From Betaproteobacteria bacterium (GTDB lineage: Bacteria; Pseudomonadota; Gammaproteobacteria; Burkholderiales; Casimicrobiaceae), in the NCBI GenBank assembly GCA_005883655.1, contig VBDA01000103.1, positions 1 through 19,326 on the forward strand: a stretch of DNA of 19,326 nt, read 5' to 3'. A program made the position numbers and the translations under genes. Under the pieces are notes generated by a model, which saw nothing but the letters and a program-made list of their open reading frames with translations, did no database searches and was not told the DNA's origin. Of this stretch, positions 14,477 through 19,326 are shown piece after piece (positions within the stretch are counted from its first letter, which is position 1; every line of letters begins with the position of its first letter).

Positions 14477-15180
14477 GCCTGCTCTGCGTCGAAGGCCTGG
14501 TCGTCGGCTACAGCGCCGCCGACGAAGTGCTGAAGGGCGTGGATTTCTCGGTCGACATCGGGGAGATCGTCGGTGTCATCGGGCCCAACGGCGCCGGCAA
14601 ATCGACGCTGCTCAAATCCATTGCCGGGTTGCTCAAGCCGGGACGCGGCAGCATCCTCATGAACGGCGAGAGCATCGGCGGCCGCGCGCCACGCGACATC
14701 AGCCGCATGGGTGTCGCTTATGTGCCACAGGAGCAGAACATATTCCCGACCATGTCGGTGCGCGAGAACCTCGAGATGGGCGGCTACATCGATCCCGCAG
14801 GCTGCGGGCGCAAAATCGAACTGGCCTTCGAGCGATTCCCGATCCTGTCCAAACGGCGGCGCGTCGCATCGCGCGCGCTGTCCGGTGGCGAGCGTCAAAT
14901 CCTTGCCATGGCCATGGCGCTGATGGTCGAGCCGAAGGTGTTGTTGCTGGATGAGCCTTCCGCCGGCCTGTCGCCGATCGCCGCCGAAGATTTGTTCGAC
15001 AATATCGTGGCGGTGAACCGCGCCGGAGTGTCGATCGCGATGGTCGAGCAGAATGCGCGCGAGGCCTTGACCATCGCCCACCGGGCGTACATTCTGGTCG
15101 ATGGGCGCAACCACCGCGATGGGCCCGCCGCGATGCTGGCCGGCGATCCTGATATAAGACGCATTTTCCTGGGTGCCTGA
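14473..15180 (+). CDS. livF: Branched-chain amino-acid type ABC transporter ATPase, LivF-like
   Basis: The 235-residue second ATPase of the importer has Walker A 'GPNGAGKSTLLKSIAGL', Q-loop region 'AYVPQEQNIFPTMSVRENLEMG' (the usual LivF wording), signature 'LSGGERQILAMAMALM', Walker B 'VLLLDEPSAGLSP' and H-loop replaced by the LivF-typical 'MVEQNA'. The start is TTG 14473, inside the livG stop (TTGA overlap), an unusual start codon supported by the correct N terminus 'SLLCVEGLVVGY' and by coupling. The gene ends 45 bp before livK. Confidence 0.93.
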   Translation: MSLLCVEGLVVGYSAADEVLKGVDFSVDIGEIVGVIGPNGAGKSTLLKSIAGLLKPGRGSILMNGESIGGRAPRDISRMGVAYVPQEQNIFPTMSVRENLEMGGYIDPAGCGRKIELAFERFPILSKRRRVASRALSGGERQILAMAMALMVEPKVLLLDEPSAGLSPIAAEDLFDNIVAVNRAGVSIAMVEQNAREALTIAHRAYILVDGRNHRDGPAAMLAGDPDIRRIFLGA

Positions 15181-15211
15181 AATGCGAATGAACGTGAGCG
15201 ACAACACATCG

Positions 15212-15217
15212 AAGGAG
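15212..15217 (+). promoter_or_regulatory. Strong ribosome-binding site of livK
   Basis: AAGGAG with an 8-base spacer to ATG 15226. It is the strongest Shine-Dalgarno in the cluster, fitting the higher protein demand for a periplasmic binding protein. Confidence 0.7.
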
Positions 15218-15225
15218 AATGCACT

Positions 15226-16437
15226 ATGACGAACCAAAGAATTGCTTTGTCGCGCCGCGGCTTCGTGAAGCGCGTCGGTGCGCTGGCCGTCGCGGGCCTG
15301 GCGCCCGCGGTCGTGCGCGGCCAGGGTACACCGATGCAGCTCGGCGTGCTGACGCCGCTGACGGGGGCCGGCGGGTTCGATGGGCCGCGCATGCTCAAGG
15401 CGATGCAGGGGGTGATCGACGAAGTCAACGCGGCGGGGGGACTCCTCGGTCGCAAAGTCGAGCTGGTAGTCGAGGACGATCAAACCAACCCAGAGTCCGC
15501 GGTGCGCGCCGCGCGCAAGCTCATCGACGTGACCAAGGTGCCAGCGATCATGGGGACCTGGGCGTCGGCCGTCACTACCGCGGTCGCGCCACTCTGCTGG
15601 GAGAGCAGGACGTTCCTGACCACCGTCTCCGGCGCCGATTCCATTACCAAGCTGCCGCACCAGGGCTACCTCATCCGCACCCAACCCAACAATTATCTCC
15701 AGGCGGCCAAGCATGCGGAGTTCATCGCCGCGCTCGGCGTGAAGCGCTGTTTCATGATGTCGATCCAGGCGCCGTTTTCGCAGCCGACGCAGGAGCGCGC
15801 CACCGAGGTGCTCAAGCAGAAAGGGTCGGAGATGGTGGGCACGCTCATCTACGACAAGGATAAGACCACCTATCGCTCCGAGGTCGATCAGGCGTTGAAG
15901 ACGCAGCCGGACCTGATCTATCTCAATGGCTACGCACCCGACGTCACGATCCTGCTGCGCGATCTCTACCGCGCGGGCTACACCGGCACGCGCTTCAGCC
16001 AATCCTACGCGGTGACCAGCAAGGTGCTGGAGTCGCTGCCCTTCGAAGTCACCGAGGGGGTCATCACGGTGCAGCCGTCGGCGGACGTTACCTCGCCTGC
16101 CTACGAACTCGCAAGGAAACGGCTCGGCATTGCCGAGCCTGATTCCTACGAGACACAGGCGACCGATTGGGCGAGCCTGGTGTCGCTTGCCATCGCCAGG
16201 GCGAAGGCGGCAACGGGCACTGGCATTCACGACAACGTGCGCAAAATTTCGCAAGGGAGCGGCACCAAGGTCTACAGCGCGGTGGAAGGTCTGAAGCTGC
16301 TTTCCCAGGGCAAGGAAATCAACTACGAGGGCGCGAGCGGCCCCTGCGACTTCACCGACATCGGCGACATCCTCGACTGCAAGTTTCGCTACAACAAGGT
16401 CAGCGGCGGCAAGTTCGTATTGCTGAAGGTCGCCTGA
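15226..16437 (+). CDS. livK: Branched-chain amino-acid type periplasmic binding protein, LivK-like
   Basis: The 403-residue exported binding protein (Peripla_BP_6 type) begins with a twin-arginine signal 'SRRGFVK' (residues 9-15), a hydrophobic stretch and a likely cleavage near 'VRGQG'. The mature part starts 'MQLGVLTPLTGAGGFDGPRM', then 'NAAGGLLGRKVELVVEDDQTNPESAV', 'AIMGTWASAVT' and the hinge region, as in LivJ/LivK relatives. AAGGAG (15212-15217) lies 8 bases before the ATG. The ligand is unknown: the fold serves branched-chain amino acids, short amides, urea and aromatic acids. It is placed between the ATPases and the permeases in one operon. Confidence 0.93.
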   Translation: MTNQRIALSRRGFVKRVGALAVAGLAPAVVRGQGTPMQLGVLTPLTGAGGFDGPRMLKAMQGVIDEVNAAGGLLGRKVELVVEDDQTNPESAVRAARKLIDVTKVPAIMGTWASAVTTAVAPLCWESRTFLTTVSGADSITKLPHQGYLIRTQPNNYLQAAKHAEFIAALGVKRCFMMSIQAPFSQPTQERATEVLKQKGSEMVGTLIYDKDKTTYRSEVDQALKTQPDLIYLNGYAPDVTILLRDLYRAGYTGTRFSQSYAVTSKVLESLPFEVTEGVITVQPSADVTSPAYELARKRLGIAEPDSYETQATDWASLVSLAIARAKAATGTGIHDNVRKISQGSGTKVYSAVEGLKLLSQGKEINYEGASGPCDFTDIGDILDCKFRYNKVSGGKFVLLKVA

Positions 16438-16445
16438 TCGCTTTG

Positions 16446-17324
16446 ATGCCGCCGTTGCTCGCGGAGGTAGCGCAGCTCGTCGTCAACGGCATGATGGCAG
16501 GCGCCATCCTGGCGGTGCCGGCCATCGGTCTGACTGCAATCTACGCGGTGCTGCGCTTTCCGAACTTCGCGCTCGCATCGCACGCGACCATCGGCGCGTT
16601 CGCGGGCTATATTGCCAACGCCAAGCTAGGGCTGCCGATCCTGCCGTCGGTGATGGTGGCGTTCCTCGCCGCCGGTGCGGTGGGCGTGGTGACCGACGAG
16701 GCCGTGCTCAAGCAGTTCCGGCCCGCGGGATTCATCACCACCGCCATCGCTTCCATCGCCCTCACGATCGCGCTCGAGAACATCGTGCGTTTCGGATTCG
16801 GCAATGAGCTCCGCGGATATGCCTTGCCGATCGAGCGCGATTGGCGCTTCGGGTCGATCCGCGTCGGACCGCAGCAGGTGCAAAATCTTGCGATCGCGGC
16901 AGTCGCGATGGCGGCACTGTTCTGTTTCCTGACCTTTACCCGCACCGGCAAGGCGATGCGCGCGGTCGCCGACAATCCAATGCTCGCGAGCATCAAGGGC
17001 ATCAACGCCGACATGATCAGCAGACTGGTCAATTTTGTCGGCATGGGCCTCGCCGGCCTGGGAGGCATGCTGATCGGTCTCGACACCACCATCGATCCGC
17101 TGACCGGTTTCCGTTCCATCCTGTCGGTGTTCGCGGCGGCCGTGGTCGGCGGTCTGGGCAGCATTCCCGGCGCGGTTATTGGCGCCCTGACGGTCGGCAT
17201 CGGCGAGGAATTGTGCCTGTTGTTCTTGTCGCCGGACTATCGCAGCGCCGTGGGCTTCGTCGCAATCCTGCTGGTGCTGACGCTGCGGCCACGCGGCATT
17301 CTGGGCCAGCGCGCGGACGCTTGA
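16446..17324 (+). CDS. livH: Branched-chain amino-acid type ABC permease, LivH-like
   Basis: The 292-residue integral membrane permease has about eight hydrophobic segments. Family marks: 'GAILAVPAIGLTAIYAVLRFPNFA' near the N terminus, 'FTRTGKAMRAVADNPMLASIKGIN' (the conserved cytoplasmic EAA-like loop) and 'VFAAAVVGGLGSIPGAVIGAL' near the end. ATG 16446 lies 8 bp after the livK stop; TTG 16443 is directly before it and is an equally possible start. It pairs with LivM to form the membrane channel. Confidence 0.93.
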   Translation: MPPLLAEVAQLVVNGMMAGAILAVPAIGLTAIYAVLRFPNFALASHATIGAFAGYIANAKLGLPILPSVMVAFLAAGAVGVVTDEAVLKQFRPAGFITTAIASIALTIALENIVRFGFGNELRGYALPIERDWRFGSIRVGPQQVQNLAIAAVAMAALFCFLTFTRTGKAMRAVADNPMLASIKGINADMISRLVNFVGMGLAGLGGMLIGLDTTIDPLTGFRSILSVFAAAVVGGLGSIPGAVIGALTVGIGEELCLLFLSPDYRSAVGFVAILLVLTLRPRGILGQRADA

Positions 17325-17331
17325 AAGATCA

Positions 17332-18300
17332 GTGGAAAACTATCTGATCGCGATGGCCGTGTCGGCCGGCATCTATGCGCTCATGGCGCTGGGTGTCAAT
17401 GTCATCTGGGGCCTGGCGGGCATGGTCAACCTCGGCCTGGTCGGCTTCTTCGCCGTCGGAGCCTATGTGTCGGCACTCCTGACGTTGAAGCTGGGGCTGC
17501 CTATCGCTGTTGGCATGGCCTCCGGTGCGGTGCTCACTGCCGCGGTCGGCGTAGCGGTCGCGCTCGTCACCGTGCGCTTGCGCGGCGATTACCTGGCCAT
17601 CGTGACGCTGGGCTTCGCCGAGACGATCCGCATCGTGGCCAGCAACACCCTGTGGTTGACCAACGGCACCGACGGGATTTCCGGCATCGCCGGCCCTTAT
17701 CGCGGCAGCCTGTCTCCTGCAGCGTTCAATCTGACCTACCTGGCCATCGTCACCGCGATCGTCGCGGTGACCTTCGTGCTGGCGGAACGACTGCGCGCAT
17801 CGCCCTTCGGCCGCGTGCTGCGCGCGATCCGCGACGACGAACAAGTCGCCGCCATCGCCGGCAAGCATGTCGCGTTGTTCAAGGTCAAGGCGTTCGCCAT
17901 CGGCGCCGCGGCGCTGGGATTGGCCGGAGCGCTGTATGCGCACTACACTTCGTACATCGCGCCCGACATCTTCGTTCCCCTGCTGACGCTTTACATCAAG
18001 CTCGCGCTGCTGGCGGGGGGCCTCGGCAATAATCGCGGCGCCATCGTCGGCGCTTTCGCGGTGGTGTTCCTGCTCGAGTCCACCCGCTTCGTCATTCCTC
18101 TGGTACCAGGTGTGAGCGCGGTCCAGGGTGCCGCGCTGCGCGAGCTCTTGATCGCAACCGCGCTGATCGTCATGCTGCGCTACAGGCCCAGAGGCCTGAT
18201 CCCGGAACGACTGCCGCGAATCCCGGTGCCACCTTCAACGCCTCCCTCAGTGCCCCCTGCCGCGGCCGCATCTACCAAGAATTACCAGCCGACCGCATAG
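17332..18300 (+). CDS. livM: Branched-chain amino-acid type ABC permease, LivM-like
   Basis: A 322-residue permease from GTG 17332, 7 bp after the livH stop. Family marks: 'ALMALGVNVIWGLAGMVNLGLVGFFAVGAYVSALL', 'LRGDYLAIVTLGFAETIRI' (very typical of LivM), 'SPFGRVLRAIRDDEQVAAIAGK' loop and 'LLAGGLGNNRGAIVGAF'. After the last membrane segment there is a ~30-residue tail rich in Pro and Ala ('PVPPSTPPSVPPAAAAS'), probably disordered and not typical of the family. The last 19 bases overlap the end of the convergent gamma-glutamyltransferase-like gene. Confidence 0.93.
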   Translation: MENYLIAMAVSAGIYALMALGVNVIWGLAGMVNLGLVGFFAVGAYVSALLTLKLGLPIAVGMASGAVLTAAVGVAVALVTVRLRGDYLAIVTLGFAETIRIVASNTLWLTNGTDGISGIAGPYRGSLSPAAFNLTYLAIVTAIVAVTFVLAERLRASPFGRVLRAIRDDEQVAAIAGKHVALFKVKAFAIGAAALGLAGALYAHYTSYIAPDIFVPLLTLYIKLALLAGGLGNNRGAIVGAFAVVFLLESTRFVIPLVPGVSAVQGAALRELLIATALIVMLRYRPRGLIPERLPRIPVPPSTPPSVPPAAAASTKNYQPTA

Positions 18301-19326
18301 CACGGGCGGCGGGGGTCGGCGCCGGCGGACATCACACCTCGGCTGCGATCCGAGCGCAGCACGCAGACGGCGCCGGCGCGCCAAACGAATTCGGGCCAGT
18401 CCATGATGTTGTGACCGCGCGCGGCCAGGCCGTCGCGGACGGCCTTCGGCACCCGGCTTTCGACGTGCAATACGCCGGGCGAATAGCTATGCGGCTCGAA
18501 GGAATCGGGAAAGCTGTACGACGCAAACCGTGGCGCTTCGACCGCCTGCTGCGGGTTCATGTCGAACACGGTCATGTTCAGGAACACCTGCAAGACTGCC
18601 TGCGCCTGCACGTCGCCGCCGGGGGTGCCAAGCGGCATCGGGCTGCCATCGGGCAGCATCGCGATCGCAGGACTGGGCGTCAGGCGCGGCCGCTTGCCCG
18701 GCGCGACCGACGACGCGTGCGCCGGGTCGGCCCAGCTCTGTGATCCGCGCGACGACGGACACAGGCCCGTGCCCGGGATGACCGGCGTGTCGTACGATGG
18801 GTCGCTCGGTGTAGCCGAGAACGCGTTGCCATCCTTGTCCATCACGCAGACGTATGACGTGTCATGCGCCCCCACCGCCGCGGAATCCATGGTCGGCACT
18901 GGCGCGCGTTGGCTGGCGAAACCGGAGATCTCTCCATAGGGCGGCATTTGCGGCCAGGCGCGATCGGGGCGCACCAAAGCACGACGTTTTTCCGCATAGG
19001 CGTCGGAGAGCAGCGTCTCGATCGGCACCGTCACTAAGCGGGGGTCGCCGTAATAGCGTTCGCGGTCGGCGAAGCCGAGCTTGATGGCCTCGGTCACCAC
19101 GTGCGCATAATCGATCGAGTTGTGACCCATGCCCTTCAAGTCAATGCCGTTCAGCACGCCGAGCATCTGCGGCAATACCGGACCCTGGGACCATGGACCG
19201 CAGCAATACATGTCGATTCCCGCAAAGCGCGCCTTGACCGGCGGTTCGATGGCGACCCGAAACTCGTCCAGATCCTGCGCGGTCATAAGGCCGCCGTTGG
19301 CCTTGTGATATGCGACGATGGTTCGT
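18282..19326 (-). CDS. Gamma-glutamyltransferase-like protein, C-terminal part (5' end outside window)
   Basis: The frame is open through the right edge (residues 'AYHKANGGL' precede the Met at 19286), so the N-terminal part is outside the window. The large-subunit end 'GGLMTAQDLDEF', 'CCGPWSQGPVLPQML' and 'GFADRERYYGDP' match the Ntn-hydrolase gamma-glutamyltransferase family. The nucleophile that starts the small subunit is Thr at codon 18858-18860, in 'HDTSYVCVMDKDGNAFS'. 'GTPGGDVQAQAVLQVFLN' and 'DPRRPCYAVGW' at the end are also typical. However, the oxyanion Ser-Ser of the E. coli enzyme ('PLSSMSP') is Leu-Thr here ('PRLTPSP') and the glutamate-binding 'NNQMDDF' stretch is replaced by 'PSSRGSQSW', so the true substrate may not be a gamma-glutamyl compound. 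It converges on livM with a 19-bp overlap. Confidence 0.87.
   Translation of the reverse strand, partial: RTIVAYHKANGGLMTAQDLDEFRVAIEPPVKARFAGIDMYCCGPWSQGPVLPQMLGVLNGIDLKGMGHNSIDYAHVVTEAIKLGFADRERYYGDPRLVTVPIETLLSDAYAEKRRALVRPDRAWPQMPPYGEISGFASQRAPVPTMDSAAVGAHDTSYVCVMDKDGNAFSATPSDPSYDTPVIPGTGLCPSSRGSQSWADPAHASSVAPGKRPRLTPSPAIAMLPDGSPMPLGTPGGDVQAQAVLQVFLNMTVFDMNPQQAVEAPRFASYSFPDSFEPHSYSPGVLHVESRVPKAVRDGLAARGHNIMDWPEFVWRAGAVCVLRSDRSRGVMSAGADPRRPCYAVGW

Noticed and set aside
14362..16254. A 630-residue open frame on the minus strand, antisense to livG, livF and livK
   Set aside because: It is a composition effect of high GC and codon bias in the three clear liv genes; its protein is rich in Arg, His and Asp/Gly without any domain pattern, and it spans gene boundaries.
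1..19326. tRNA/rRNA genes, insertion sequences, integrases or CRISPR repeats
   Set aside because: I looked for cloverleaf-like TΨC arms, transposase motifs, terminal inverted repeats and regularly spaced repeats and found none; the gaps are too short to hide one of any size.

Overview
The window is GC-rich, densely packed bacterial chromosome with Shine-Dalgarno-led genes, many 1-4 bp start/stop overlaps, and ATG, GTG and TTG starts. The gene content (two exported-solute ABC systems with twin-arginine binding proteins, a complete branched-chain amino-acid type transporter, YadGH-like exporter, GAF protein, CynX-type MFS carrier, RR-cyclase) fits a free-living proteobacterium, most likely betaproteobacterial. 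That placement is inferred from gene style only. I see no tRNA, rRNA, insertion sequence, phage gene or CRISPR array. No gene-free stretch exceeds 300 bases; the longest is about 284 bp, in front of livG.

Layout. (1) 2-466 (+): 3' part of an AraC-family regulator. (2) 488-4067 (-): a three-gene operon read right to left, with a Tat-type spermidine/putrescine-like binding protein, a three-part protein with a class I glutamine-amidotransferase-like core (BPL_N type), and a PotA-like ATPase. No permease is present. (3) 4212-5973 (+): GAF-domain protein and MFS transporter. (4) 6048-8070 (+): a GIY-YIG-like small protein overlapping by 4 bp a YadG/YadH-like ABC-2 exporter. (5) 8243-12599: a signalling and redox block. 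An exported cupredoxin-like protein (+) converges on an operon (-) of hybrid-type histidine kinase, single-domain response regulator and an exported superoxide-reductase-like protein. A receiver/class III nucleotide cyclase fusion (+) diverges from the kinase. (6) 12696-13421 (-): class II aldolase with a suspicious start region. (7) 13706-18300 (+): livG-livF-livK-livH-livM, a complete high-affinity amino-acid-like ABC importer. (8) 18282-19326 (-): 3' part of a gamma-glutamyltransferase-like gene whose end overlaps the end of livM.

How they work together. The liv cluster is self-sufficient for uptake. The PotA/PotD-like operon must borrow permeases from elsewhere, or works with its unusual amidotransferase-like protein. 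The most unusual part is block 5. A membrane kinase is co-transcribed with an exported superoxide-reductase-like protein that keeps the four iron-binding histidines but has Glu where the axial Cys should be. Beside it lies a cyclase whose receiver keeps the phospho-acceptor Asp but has Asn in place of the near-invariant Lys. This looks like a candidate redox- or metal-sensing relay with a cyclic-nucleotide arm, which is a hypothesis from gene order and residues only.
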